Assembly (NCBI GenBank): GCA_964549245.1
Contig: CAZJUO010000041.1
Coordinates: forward strand, 1-10,099
Direction of reading: 5' to 3'
Origin: CAZJUO01 sp964549245
GTDB taxonomy: Bacteria; Patescibacteriota; Patescibacteriia; UBA10025; JAHIVO01
Length of the DNA: 10,099 nucleotides
In this document: positions 1-7,460 of the stretch, in pieces
Layout of the letters: every line of letters starts with the position of its first letter
How positions within the stretch are numbered: the stretch's first letter is position 1
Notes under the pieces: model-generated
What the model was told of the DNA's origin: nothing
Seen by the model: only the letters and a program-made list of their open reading frames with translations
Databases searched by the model: none
Made by a program: the position numbers and the translations under genes

Positions 1-1
1 A

Positions 2-1351
2 TACGGTTTTTGGATAGTAACTGCCGAACTGCTTATAGGATCATTCGGATATTTATTTTCATTTGAGTTTGAATCGTTTAAAATATCAATACGCCTGGCT
101 ATTTTTCTAGCGGTTTTTCTGGCTTGGATTTACCACGCCATACGAAAAAAAGATATTTCATTTATCAAGTCCGTTTATTTTAGACCTTTTTTAATTTTAT
201 TACTGCTATTAGTTTGGGGGGTTATCAATGGTGTCATCAACGGCCATCCAATAAAAGATATATTCTTTGACGCCAATGGGTACTTATATTTTGGTTTGTT
301 ATTTGTGGCTTTTTACGTTATTCGCACTACCAAGGGAATACTCACTTTTATTCAAATAGTAATGGCAGCGGTAACAGCCATAGCATTAAAAACATTTTGG
401 CTATTATTTTATTTTGCGCATCAAACCGATGAAAACCTCATACGTTTAATATATACCTGGATTCGTGATACGAGAGTAGGGGAAATAGGCGTGGTAATCC
501 AAAATTACTATAGAGTATTTTTTCAAAGCCATATTTGGGTGCTGTTCGNNNNNNNNNNTATCTTTTTGGTATTTGTTGGGAGAAAGGAGATCGCAAAAAA
601 GAAATACGCAGCTTTTTTTATCATGACGGTTTTAAGCAGTACTACTTTGATAATTTCCTTTTCGCGCAGTCTTTGGCTTTCTTTAGGAATCTCTATACTT
701 CTTCTATGCAGCTATTTATTGATTAAAGAAAAGGTGAAATTTAAAAAAATATCATTTACCATAGTGATAATGCTCGGTGTACTGATTTTTGATTTACTTA
801 TCATTACCGCATTGGTAAATATTACCTTGCCTGGAGATACCGGCGGAAACGTTTCTGCCGGAGCGTTAGTGAAAGAACGGATTACTGAGACTGAAGAAGC
901 GGCCGTTAGTACCAGATTTGAATTGTTAAAACCTTTGGTTTCAAAGTATTTAGAGAGTCCTGTACTCGGCAGCGGATTTGCTACTACCGTATCGTATACA
1001 AGTTTTGACCCCCGCACCGAATCAAAGCAAAATGGCCTGTATACCACGTATTCATTTGAGTGGGGATATTTGGATATTTTAGTAAAAATAGGCCTTATTG
1101 GTTTGCTTGGTTATCTATATTTTCTTTGGCACATACTGAAAAATATGGCCCTAGCACTACGAAAGGCGAGCAGTAAAGAAGAATACTTATTGTTGCTTTC
1201 ATTAATTTTTTGCTTTGTATCACTGCTTATTGTGCATCTGACCACCCCGTACATTAACCACCCACTGGGTATTTTTCTAATTATTATTTCAGCGGCTGCG
1301 GCGAACGTATTTCTCAAGAGTGGCTATCCGGAACCTATGATTGAAAAATAA
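2..1351 (+). CDS. O-antigen ligase/polymerase-like membrane protein, 5' end missing
   Basis: The frame is open from the left edge to a TAA at 1349-1351, giving about 449 residues with the true start upstream; the TTG at 296 is internal. The protein is strongly hydrophobic, with about ten likely membrane segments. Two stretches fit the Wzy_C/O-antigen ligase family: a membrane segment containing SFSRSLW (about residue 219 from the edge), and a long polar loop with SPVLGSGFA (about 319) followed by YSFEWGYLDILVKIGLIG (about 350), where family members have a motif ending in 'E.G..G'. Such proteins polymerise lipid-linked glycans or transfer them to an acceptor on the outer face of the membrane. 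The loop histidine often found in the family is not obvious here, so ligase versus polymerase cannot be decided. Ten N bases interrupt the gene at 549-558, but the same frame is open and hydrophobic on both sides. The glycosyltransferases downstream support a surface-polysaccharide role. Confidence 0.75.
   Translation, partial: YGFWIVTAELLIGSFGYLFSFEFESFKISIRLAIFLAVFLAWIYHAIRKKDISFIKSVYFRPFLILLLLLVWGVINGVINGHPIKDIFFDANGYLYFGLLFVAFYVIRTTKGILTFIQIVMAAVTAIALKTFWLLFYFAHQTDENLIRLIYTWIRDTRVGEIGVVIQNYYRVFFQSHIWVLFXXXXIFLVFVGRKEIAKKKYAAFFIMTVLSSTTLIISFSRSLWLSLGISILLLCSYLLIKEKVKFKKISFTIVIMLGVLIFDLLIITALVNITLPGDTGGNVSAGALVKERITETEEAAVSTRFELLKPLVSKYLESPVLGSGFATTVSYTSFDPRTESKQNGLYTTYSFEWGYLDILVKIGLIGLLGYLYFLWHILKNMALALRKASSKEEYLLLLSLIFCFVSLLIVHLTTPYINHPLGIFLIIISAAAANVFLKSGYPEPMIEK
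549..558. other. Assembly gap (10 N)
   Basis: Ten undetermined bases lie inside the membrane protein gene. The reading frame is open on both sides in the same phase, so the true gap is either 10 bases or another length congruent to 1 modulo 3. The missing residues fall in or beside a hydrophobic segment, so membrane topology here is uncertain. Confidence 0.95.
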
Positions 1352-1369
1352 TATCCTTTTTGTTATAAT
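1341..1369 (+). promoter_or_regulatory. Sigma-70-type promoter with extended -10
   Basis: A TTGAAA at 1341-1346 (five of six consensus bases) is followed by exactly 17 bases and a perfect TATAAT at 1364-1369. A TG at 1361-1362 makes it an extended -10 element. The -35 box overlaps the last codons of the upstream membrane protein gene. Transcription should start near 1376, leaving a leader of about 28 bases before the GT2 start at 1404. It probably drives the GT2-DUF4012-mreB-GT4 unit. Transcription may also read through from upstream, since no terminator hairpin is visible before it. Confidence 0.75.
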
Positions 1370-1403
1370 GCAGTCTACAAATCATGATTAAAAAGCCTGA
1401 TTT

Positions 1404-2246
1404 ATGCTCGATTTATCTATAGTAATAGTCAATTATAATGCCCGGGGACTACTTCGCCAATGCTTAAAATCACTCTTTGCAAATCTCCAACATTCAAGCC
1501 AGCTTCACTATAAAATTGTTGTCGTTGATAATTTTTCAAAAGACGGCAGTGTTGATTTGGTACGAGGAGAATTTCCGTCAGTACGTTTAATTCCTTTAGA
1601 GAAAAACCTTGGTTATGCAAAAGCTGTTAATATCGGAATCAAGTCTATAGAAGGGGAGTACTACTTAATACTAAATATGGACACGACCATTGTCCAAGAC
1701 GGCGCCTTGGAAAAACTAGTCGGCTATATGAATCGGCATACTGATATTGGCTTGGCCGGACCAAAACTTATTAACCCCAACGGTTCAACGCAAGCATCAT
1801 GCTGCACCTTTCCAAAGTTCCTTTACCCGCTCTACAGAAGAACTTTTTTAAGGAGAATGCCTTTTGCCAAGAAGGCCATGACCAAATTTTTGATGCTCGA
1901 CTGGGATCACCAAACAACTCGTGATGTTGACTGGGTAATTGGCACTGGCATGATTGTCCGTAATACCGCTATCAAGCAGGTCGGTTTGATGGATGAACGT
2001 TTTTTCATGTATTTTGAGGATGTTGACTGGTGCCGCCGTTTCTGGAATAATAATTGGAAAGTACGCTATATTGCCGATATTGAAATCGTGCATTACTATA
2101 GCAGGGATTCCGCCAAAAAATTAGGAATAATCAGTATCCTCAATAAGCAAACCAGAGTGCATATCAGCTCATGGCTGAAATATATCGTAAAATACATTGG
2201 CCAAAAAAATAAACATATTAAAAATGGCAAAACCAAAAATCAATAA
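1404..2246 (+). CDS. Family 2 glycosyltransferase (rhamnosyltransferase-like)
   Basis: This 280-residue protein is a complete GT-A fold glycosyltransferase that would move a sugar from a nucleotide-sugar donor onto a growing surface glycan at the cytoplasmic face. It starts with the GT2 motif LSIVIVNYNA (residues 4-13). The nucleotide-binding VDNFSKDGS is at 41-49, and the metal-binding DXD-like stretch LNMDTT at 90-95 has Met where Pro is usual. VIGTGMIVR lies at 178-186, followed by the acceptor/catalytic block FFMYFEDVDWCRR at 200-212 with the conserved Glu-Asp pair (205-206). This block and the following IVHYYSRDS are typical of the WbbL/rhamnosyltransferase branch, but the sugar cannot be read from sequence. 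There is no transmembrane segment; the basic tail may touch the membrane. The ATG at 1404 fits the family's usual N-terminus and lies about 28 bases after the predicted transcription start. No Shine-Dalgarno motif precedes it. The 3' end overlaps the next gene. Confidence 0.9.
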   Translation: MLDLSIVIVNYNARGLLRQCLKSLFANLQHSSQLHYKIVVVDNFSKDGSVDLVRGEFPSVRLIPLEKNLGYAKAVNIGIKSIEGEYYLILNMDTTIVQDGALEKLVGYMNRHTDIGLAGPKLINPNGSTQASCCTFPKFLYPLYRRTFLRRMPFAKKAMTKFLMLDWDHQTTRDVDWVIGTGMIVRNTAIKQVGLMDERFFMYFEDVDWCRRFWNNNWKVRYIADIEIVHYYSRDSAKKLGIISILNKQTRVHISSWLKYIVKYIGQKNKHIKNGKTKNQ

Positions 2247-4173
2247 TTTTATTAAACCGTCAAAAAAAACAAATATACTGTACCGTATGCCAAAAAGCTT
2301 ACGGATTATTTTGCTGGTATTGGCATCTATTCTAATCCTGCTTACGGTTTTATACGCTATCTACCAAAAACCGGCAAAGAATACCTATTCCTACGCTATG
2401 AATGGAAAGGATAGTTTCTTTTTAGCGCAAGACCAGCTTTTGAACCAGGATTTCACCGCTGCTGAAAGCACGCTTGCTAGTGCCGTTGATGATTTTGAAC
2501 AGGCTCAAATAGAATTTAACAAACTTAAATGGCTGAAAATTGTACCATGGCTTGGCTCTCAAATATCTGCAGTTGATTACTTGCTTTCGGCGGGAATAGA
2601 TACCGGCAAATCAATTCAAACGATAAACGATATTGCCATTACCATTATCACTCCATTGCAAACGGATGACGAGATAAGCCTAAATAGTTTAAGTGAAGAG
2701 CAGACCCGTTCGTTACTTGAAAATATTTACCAAGCTAAACCAGAATTAGTAATAGCCAAGTCCTCCATCGATCAGGCAGTGGACAATATTGATAAAATTA
2801 ACCAAATTATTTTAATAAACAAAATAAAAGATATTGTCACTGATTTTGACGAAAAAACTGTCACCCTCCAAGAAGCATTGGATCAAGCTATTTCAGCCAG
2901 TCAAATCATACCATCTATAGCCGGCTACCCGGAAGAAAAAATATACTTATTTTTATTGCAAAATAACAGCGAAATTCGTCCTACCGGTGGATTTATCGGT
3001 ACCTATGGAATATTGAAAGTAAAAAATGGGGATATTGATAATTTTAATACTGACAACGTTTATAACCTTGATGAGCCGGTAAAAGACACGTTGTACGAAG
3101 AGCCTCCCTGGCCCTTAACGCGGTATAACGCCGTTCATCAATGGTTTTTCAGAGATTCAAACTGGTCACCCGATTTTCCGACTTCAGCCCAAAAAGCGGA
3201 ATGGTTCTACTATGAGGAAGGCGGATCAGAAAAAAATATTCACGGCGTTATCGCCGTTACACCGACCTTTATTTCTTCTTTGCTTGATTTAACCGGTGAA
3301 ATTCAAGTCAACGGTTTAACATTCAATTCGGAAAATCTCGTAGACACATTGCAGTACCAGGTTAATCAGGGATATCTGCGCCAAGGATTGGATTTGTCGG
3401 AGCGAAAAGAAATTATTGGCGTACTTTCAAAAAAAATACTAGATTCTTTACTTGATCTTCCGAAAAATAAATGGCCAGACTTATGGAAAATATTTTCAAA
3501 AAACATACTGGAAAAACAGGTTTTAATGTATATGAAGGATGATTATATTCAAAATTTGATTATCAAAGAAAATTGGGGCGGTGATATACGCCAGGTATCA
3601 AATGATTATGTAGCGGTATTTGATGCCAACCTGGCTAGTTTAAAATCCGACCCGGCAGTAAATCGCAGTATCGATTATACCATTCAGCGTGACGGTGATA
3701 ATATAATCGCCGATATCACCATTGCCTACAACCATACTGGAGATATTACCTGGAAAACTACCCGCTACCGAACCTACACGCGCGTTTATGTTCCCGCAGG
3801 ATCAACTTTGCTTGATTCACAAGGTATGATGGTAGATTGCAAATTAGAAGAAGAGGGGAGCGTAGAAACCGTAGAAGAATTTAACAAAACTTCATTTGGT
3901 ACCTTCATATGCGTAGAGCCGGGCGAATCAAAAACCTTGCATTACAAATACAAACTGCCAAATACCATAACCGAACAATTTAAAAACAACACCTATGATT
4001 TACTCGTGCAAAAACAACCCGGTACTAGCGCCTACCCCTTAACTATAAGTATTAACTTGAAAAACAAGCCAAAAGCTGTATTTAAACCAGATGAATTTAG
4101 CCTACCAGACAATCATACAGTCCAAATCGATACTACCTTGTCTCAAGATAAAAATATCTCAATACGTTATTAA
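2224..4173 (+). CDS. Membrane-anchored DUF4012 domain protein
   Basis: The predicted protein has 649 residues. A short basic cytoplasmic tail is followed by one transmembrane helix (about 27-47), and the rest should be outside the cell. Residues 60-230 are mostly helical. The core at about 238-360 carries the DUF4012 signatures: YLFLLQNNSEIRPTGGFIGT (241-260), the NVYNLDEP region, SNWSPDFPTSAQKAEWFY (312-329) and GVIAVTPTFISSLLDLTG (341-358). The C-terminal 170 residues look beta-rich. The family's biochemical function is not established; it is common in Patescibacteria and some Gram-positive lineages, and its place here among glycosyltransferases suggests a cell-wall or surface-glycan role (inference). 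Only two cysteines occur (539 and 563), both in the ectodomain, so a disulfide is plausible. I chose the ATG at 2224, which overlaps the GT2 gene by 23 bases; a TTG at 2197 would add nine residues. Neither has a ribosome binding site. The stop is three bases before mreB. Confidence 0.88.
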   Translation: MAKPKINNFIKPSKKTNILYRMPKSLRIILLVLASILILLTVLYAIYQKPAKNTYSYAMNGKDSFFLAQDQLLNQDFTAAESTLASAVDDFEQAQIEFNKLKWLKIVPWLGSQISAVDYLLSAGIDTGKSIQTINDIAITIITPLQTDDEISLNSLSEEQTRSLLENIYQAKPELVIAKSSIDQAVDNIDKINQIILINKIKDIVTDFDEKTVTLQEALDQAISASQIIPSIAGYPEEKIYLFLLQNNSEIRPTGGFIGTYGILKVKNGDIDNFNTDNVYNLDEPVKDTLYEEPPWPLTRYNAVHQWFFRDSNWSPDFPTSAQKAEWFYYEEGGSEKNIHGVIAVTPTFISSLLDLTGEIQVNGLTFNSENLVDTLQYQVNQGYLRQGLDLSERKEIIGVLSKKILDSLLDLPKNKWPDLWKIFSKNILEKQVLMYMKDDYIQNLIIKENWGGDIRQVSNDYVAVFDANLASLKSDPAVNRSIDYTIQRDGDNIIADITIAYNHTGDITWKTTRYRTYTRVYVPAGSTLLDSQGMMVDCKLEEEGSVETVEEFNKTSFGTFICVEPGESKTLHYKYKLPNTITEQFKNNTYDLLVQKQPGTSAYPLTISINLKNKPKAVFKPDEFSLPDNHTVQIDTTLSQDKNISIRY

Positions 4174-4176
4174 AAT

Positions 4177-5184
4177 ATGCTATCCCGAAAACTAGGCATT
4201 GACCTAGGAACAACATATTCACTTGTGTATATACCGGGCCGCGGCATAGTCATTAATGAACCGTCAGTAGTGGCTATTTCTTTAGTTGACAAAAATGTTA
4301 TGGCCGTAGGCAATGAAGCAAAAGAAATGCTTGGCCGTACGCCTGATACCATCGTTGCCTCACGTCCATTAAAAGATGGGGTAATAGCGGACTATAAAAC
4401 AACCGAAGCAATGCTGAAATATTTCATTAATAAATCATTGGGCGGCGTACGCTTTTTCCGTCCAGAAGTCATGATTGCCGTACCTGCCGGCATTACTTCC
4501 ACTGAAAGGCGTGCTGTCATAGAAGCAACCTTGCAAGCCGGGGCCAAAGCCGCCTACATCATAAAAGAACCAGTAGCCGCGGCTATTGGTGCTAATATAC
4601 CCATCGGTTCAGCCACCGGACATATGATCGTTGATATGGGAGGTGGCACTTCTGAAGTAGCCATTATTTCCCTGGGTGGTATTGTAGCCAATGCCTCGGT
4701 GCGAATCGGAGGTAACAAATTAGACGCGGCTGTTCAAGAATATGTTCGAAAAAAATATAATTTAACTATAGGCGAGAGAACTGCCGAGGATCTAAAAATA
4801 AATATCGGTTCTGCATTGCCTCTAGAAGAAAAGCTGTATATGGAAGTACGGGGCCGTGATTCTATACAAGGCCTACCTCGTACTATTACCGTTGAAAGTG
4901 ATGATGTCACAGAAGCTATACAGGATGAGTTGGCTGGCATTATTCAAGCGGTAAAATCAGTTCTCCAGGAAACTCCGCCAGAGCTTTCGGCTGATATTAT
5001 GGATAAAGGCATGGTCTTATCAGGCGGCACTTCGCTATTAAAAAATATGGACACTCTTCTTTCCCAGGCAACCGGCATTCCTTCATTCGTGGCCGACGAA
5101 GCGCATCTATGCGTAGCAAAAGGCACTGGCATTGCTTTAGAAAATTTAGAATCTTATAAAAAAAGTATTTTATCAACAAAATAA
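4177..5184 (+). CDS. mreB: Rod shape-determining protein MreB (bacterial actin)
   Basis: At 335 residues this is the normal length for MreB, the actin-like ATPase that forms membrane-bound filaments and positions cell-wall synthesis. All nucleotide-binding elements of the actin fold are visible: phosphate 1 loop GIDLGTTYS (7-15), IKEPVAAAIG (129-138), phosphate 2 loop IVDMGGGTSEV (151-161) and the adenosine motif LSGGTSLLKN (281-290). INEPSVVAI (26-34) and VMIAVPAGITSTERRAV (98-114) are classic MreB signatures, separating it from DnaK and ParM. The ATG at 4177 is three bases after the DUF4012 stop, and its TAA shares one base with the next ATG (TAATG), so translation is probably coupled on both sides. 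No mreC, mreD, rodA or penicillin-binding-protein gene is visible in this window; glycan-related genes sit beside it instead. There is no Shine-Dalgarno motif upstream. Confidence 0.95.
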   Translation: MLSRKLGIDLGTTYSLVYIPGRGIVINEPSVVAISLVDKNVMAVGNEAKEMLGRTPDTIVASRPLKDGVIADYKTTEAMLKYFINKSLGGVRFFRPEVMIAVPAGITSTERRAVIEATLQAGAKAAYIIKEPVAAAIGANIPIGSATGHMIVDMGGGTSEVAIISLGGIVANASVRIGGNKLDAAVQEYVRKKYNLTIGERTAEDLKINIGSALPLEEKLYMEVRGRDSIQGLPRTITVESDDVTEAIQDELAGIIQAVKSVLQETPPELSADIMDKGMVLSGGTSLLKNMDTLLSQATGIPSFVADEAHLCVAKGTGIALENLESYKKSILSTK

Positions 5185-6377
5185 TGGTTATCGGTATAGA
5201 TGCCTCCAGAGCCCACGTAAAACATAAAACCGGTACTGAATGGTGCGCCTATTTCATGATAGAAGAAATGAAAAAAATAGCTGATCCAAATGATCAGTTT
5301 ATTTTATATTGTAAAGAATACCCGCAAGGGCAACTTGCCCAGCTTCCTTCAAATTTTACTATCAGGGTACTTAAGTGGCCGCCACAACTGCTCTGGACGC
5401 AATTACGCCTGGCATGGGAAATGGTCATGCACAAACCTGATGTATTATTTGTCCCGGCACATACGATCCCTATAGCCCATCCAAAGAAAACCATAACTGT
5501 TCTCCATGACGTGGGTTTTGAGCAAAACCTCGATCTATATTCAAAAAAGCCAATAGGGCCATCAAATAGCATACTAACAAAAATACTCGCCTTAATAGTA
5601 AAAATAATCAGTTTGGGAAAATATTCAAACAATGAACTTGATTATCATCGTTGGTCGACTTCCTTTGCTCTCAAACATGCTTCTAGCATAATTACCGTAT
5701 CGAACTTTTCAAAACAGGAAATCCTGAAGTACTTTAAAGCCGATACTAATAAAATTAAAATAATCCAAAATTCATACGATGAGCGTTTTACAACCAAATG
5801 GTCGGATGATGATATAAAAGCTTCCCTCATTAAAAATAATATAAAACAGCCGTTCTTTCTATATATCGGCAGACTGGAAGAAAAAAAGAATATAGCACGG
5901 ATAGTACAGGCTTTCGCTGATTTTAAAAAAACAGATAACTCAAATTATAATTTGGTACTTATCGGAAAGCCGGGATTTGGTTATGACAAAATTCTCAAAA
6001 TAATTAAGGAAAGCAATCTTGGCAACTCCATTATCATGCCTGGCTGGGTTGCCAGCGACGACATCCCAAAAATAATGAGCGCAGCAGAGATATTTGTTTT
6101 TCCTACCTTATACGAAGGATTTGGCGTACCCGTGCTTGAAGCAATGGCCAGCGGCACTCCTGTTATCACTTCAAATAACAATGCGACTGCAGAAATTGCC
6201 GGCCAGGCTGCTTATATTGTTGATCCCTACGATCATAATGAAATCACCAAAGCCCTCGAGCGGCTGACTAGCAATACATCGCTACGAGATCAATTGATTC
6301 GCGCAGGGTACCAAAGAATTAAAGATTTTAGCTGGCATAGGACAGCGGTGAAAATACTGGATCTTTTAACCCATTAG
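5184..6377 (+). CDS. GT4-family (GT-B fold) glycosyltransferase
   Basis: This 397-residue protein is a retaining glycosyltransferase with two Rossmann-like domains. The N-terminal acceptor domain begins VIGIDASRAHVKHKTGTEW (2-20) and has the LHDVGFE segment (107-113) and ITVSNFSKQEI (170-180). The C-terminal donor domain shows YIGRLEEKKN (227-236), with the Arg and Lys that contact the donor phosphates, and YEGFGVPVLEAMASGTPVI (310-328), containing the E-x7-E motif (Glu311, Glu319). It should transfer a sugar to a lipid-linked or glycan acceptor on the inner membrane face; donor and acceptor are unknown. Residues 122-149 look like an extra amphipathic, hydrophobic insertion in the N-domain. 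The start codon shares its A with the mreB stop codon, which supports 5184 and translational coupling. It is the last gene before the 72-base intergenic region and ends in TAG. Confidence 0.92.
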   Translation: MVIGIDASRAHVKHKTGTEWCAYFMIEEMKKIADPNDQFILYCKEYPQGQLAQLPSNFTIRVLKWPPQLLWTQLRLAWEMVMHKPDVLFVPAHTIPIAHPKKTITVLHDVGFEQNLDLYSKKPIGPSNSILTKILALIVKIISLGKYSNNELDYHRWSTSFALKHASSIITVSNFSKQEILKYFKADTNKIKIIQNSYDERFTTKWSDDDIKASLIKNNIKQPFFLYIGRLEEKKNIARIVQAFADFKKTDNSNYNLVLIGKPGFGYDKILKIIKESNLGNSIIMPGWVASDDIPKIMSAAEIFVFPTLYEGFGVPVLEAMASGTPVITSNNNATAEIAGQAAYIVDPYDHNEITKALERLTSNTSLRDQLIRAGYQRIKDFSWHRTAVKILDLLTH

Positions 6378-6396
6378 TTAGTTTCATAAAGAAAGG

Positions 6397-6425
6397 TTGT
6401 CAAATATGCTGTTTTATGGTACTTT
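6397..6425 (+). promoter_or_regulatory. Possible promoter for the holB-frr-rseP group
   Basis: TTGTCA at 6397-6402 (five of six -35 bases) is followed after 17 bases by TACTTT at 6420-6425, preceded by TG at 6417-6418. The -10 hexamer matches only three of six bases, though these include the important A at position 2 and T at position 6. TATATT and TATACT lie a little downstream (6425-6435) and could be used instead, but with poor spacing or a poor -35. Position, ahead of holB in the only sizeable gap of the second half, is the best support. Confidence 0.4.
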
Positions 6426-6443
6426 ATATTATACTAATATAAA
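6423..6443. repeat. Perfect 9-bp inverted repeat before holB
   Basis: TTTATATTA (6423-6431) and TAATATAAA (6435-6443) are exact reverse complements separated by the three bases TAC. The repeat ends six bases before the holB start codon and overlaps the possible -10/start region. It could be an operator for a dimeric regulator or a weak RNA hairpin at the ribosome landing site. It is not followed by a T run, so it is unlikely to be an intrinsic terminator. Its pure A/T arms make chance occurrence possible. Confidence 0.6.
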
Positions 6444-6449
6444 TTAAGC

Positions 6450-7460
6450 ATGCCTGATAAGCGCTATCATTGGCCCATCGTAGGGCACGAGCAGATTAAA
6501 AAGTACCTTCAATCAACCATTGATAAAGGTAAAACATCACATGCTTATTTATTTCACGGACCTGCTAACGTTGGGAAATCATTAACTGCGGATTACTTCA
6601 CGCTGACCCTGCTATGCAGCGGTAAAGCAGCAAAAGCAATTCCCTGCATGAAATGCAGCTCATGCAGCCAAATTAGTAAAGGAGTCCACCCAGACGTAAT
6701 TGAGATCAGCAGAAGCCAAGATAAACAACATATCACCATAGAACAAATTAGGGAAATGAATCACCGTTTGTCACTGCGCTCTTTTTTAAACTCTTATAAT
6801 ATTGCCATTATCCGCGGTGCTGAATATATGACTGAGGAGTCGCTGAACGCCTTACTAAAAACACTTGAGGAGCCGCCAAAACATACAGTCTTCATACTGA
6901 TAACCGACCACCGGCATTCACTGCCCCAAACGGTTGTATCACGTTGTTTGGCCATTGATTTTCAAATTACTCCTACCGTCGAAATCGAAAAATGGCTGTC
7001 CTCCAAAGGAAAGAGTAAAAGTGAAGCCCGGATAATTTCTCGTTACTCAAATGGCCGACCTGGTTTAGCCGTACAAATATTAGATAACCACACTATGCTT
7101 GATCTGCATCAAGAAAAAATCCAACAATGCCTCGACATTATCAAAGCAAATAGCATAACTAAGTTCGATATTATCAAAAATATTTTACAATCAATACCCG
7201 CCTCCCAGCAAAGAAGCTACTGTGAATCGCTGCTTACTGATTGGCTCAATGTTATACGTGATCTTTTCCTATTAAAAAACAATTTTTCCTATATTATCAA
7301 CATACGCAGCCAGCCTACCCTCCAGACATTAGTCACAAAATTCAGCAATAACCGGCTAAAAATTATTATCGAGAATATCAAACAAAGCAAAATTAGTATA
7401 AAAAATTCAGGAAATATACAATTAATATTAGAAAATTTAGCCTTAGAATTATCACCATGA
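6450..7460 (+). CDS. holB: DNA polymerase III subunit delta prime (clamp loader)
   Basis: This 336-residue AAA+ protein matches the delta prime subunit of the replicative clamp loader, which helps open the sliding clamp and place it on primed DNA. The Walker A motif GPANVGKS is at 37-44. A zinc-binding set follows: Cys56, then Cys66, Cys69 and Cys72 (CMKCSSC). Next come the family block SLNALLKTLEEPPKHTVFIL (131-150) and the SRC motif with the trans-acting arginine (Ser164-Arg165-Cys166). The Walker B position reads IIRGAEYM, with Gly123 where an active ATPase would have Asp; this fits delta prime, which is not a catalytic ATPase. The length is about right for HolB and too short for a typical DnaX (tau/gamma). 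The C-terminal third is divergent. The ATG at 6450 follows the inverted repeat and lacks a Shine-Dalgarno motif. The TGA stop overlaps the next start as ATGA, indicating coupling to the lipoprotein gene. Confidence 0.88.
   Translation: MPDKRYHWPIVGHEQIKKYLQSTIDKGKTSHAYLFHGPANVGKSLTADYFTLTLLCSGKAAKAIPCMKCSSCSQISKGVHPDVIEISRSQDKQHITIEQIREMNHRLSLRSFLNSYNIAIIRGAEYMTEESLNALLKTLEEPPKHTVFILITDHRHSLPQTVVSRCLAIDFQITPTVEIEKWLSSKGKSKSEARIISRYSNGRPGLAVQILDNHTMLDLHQEKIQQCLDIIKANSITKFDIIKNILQSIPASQQRSYCESLLTDWLNVIRDLFLLKNNFSYIINIRSQPTLQTLVTKFSNNRLKIIIENIKQSKISIKNSGNIQLILENLALELSP

Noticed and set aside
296..298. TTG at 296 as the start of the membrane protein
   Set aside because: The frame is open and hydrophobic from position 2, so the real start lies upstream of the window.
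535..726. 63-codon frame crossing the N run on the + strand
   Set aside because: It runs in a different phase within the membrane protein gene, whose own frame is open on both sides and has the expected hydrophobic and family motifs.
1384..1422. Twelve-codon ORF (ATG 1384 to TAG 1422) overlapping the GT2 start, as a leader peptide
   Set aside because: It has no ribosome binding site, no regulatory codon run and no attenuator hairpin; its ATG is part of the AATCATGATT palindrome.
2197..2223. TTG at 2197 as the start of the DUF4012 gene
   Set aside because: It would lengthen the overlap with GT2 to 50 bases and add nine residues without a ribosome binding site; the ATG at 2224 is simpler. It is not excluded.
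6423..6443. Inverted repeat before holB as an intrinsic terminator of the upstream unit
   Set aside because: The arms are entirely A/T and no T tract follows, so the hairpin would be weak and not terminator-like.
6816..6818. Loss of the Walker B aspartate in HolB (Gly123) as a sign of inactivation
   Set aside because: Delta prime subunits commonly lack a catalytic Walker B; the zinc cysteines, Walker A and SRC motif are intact.
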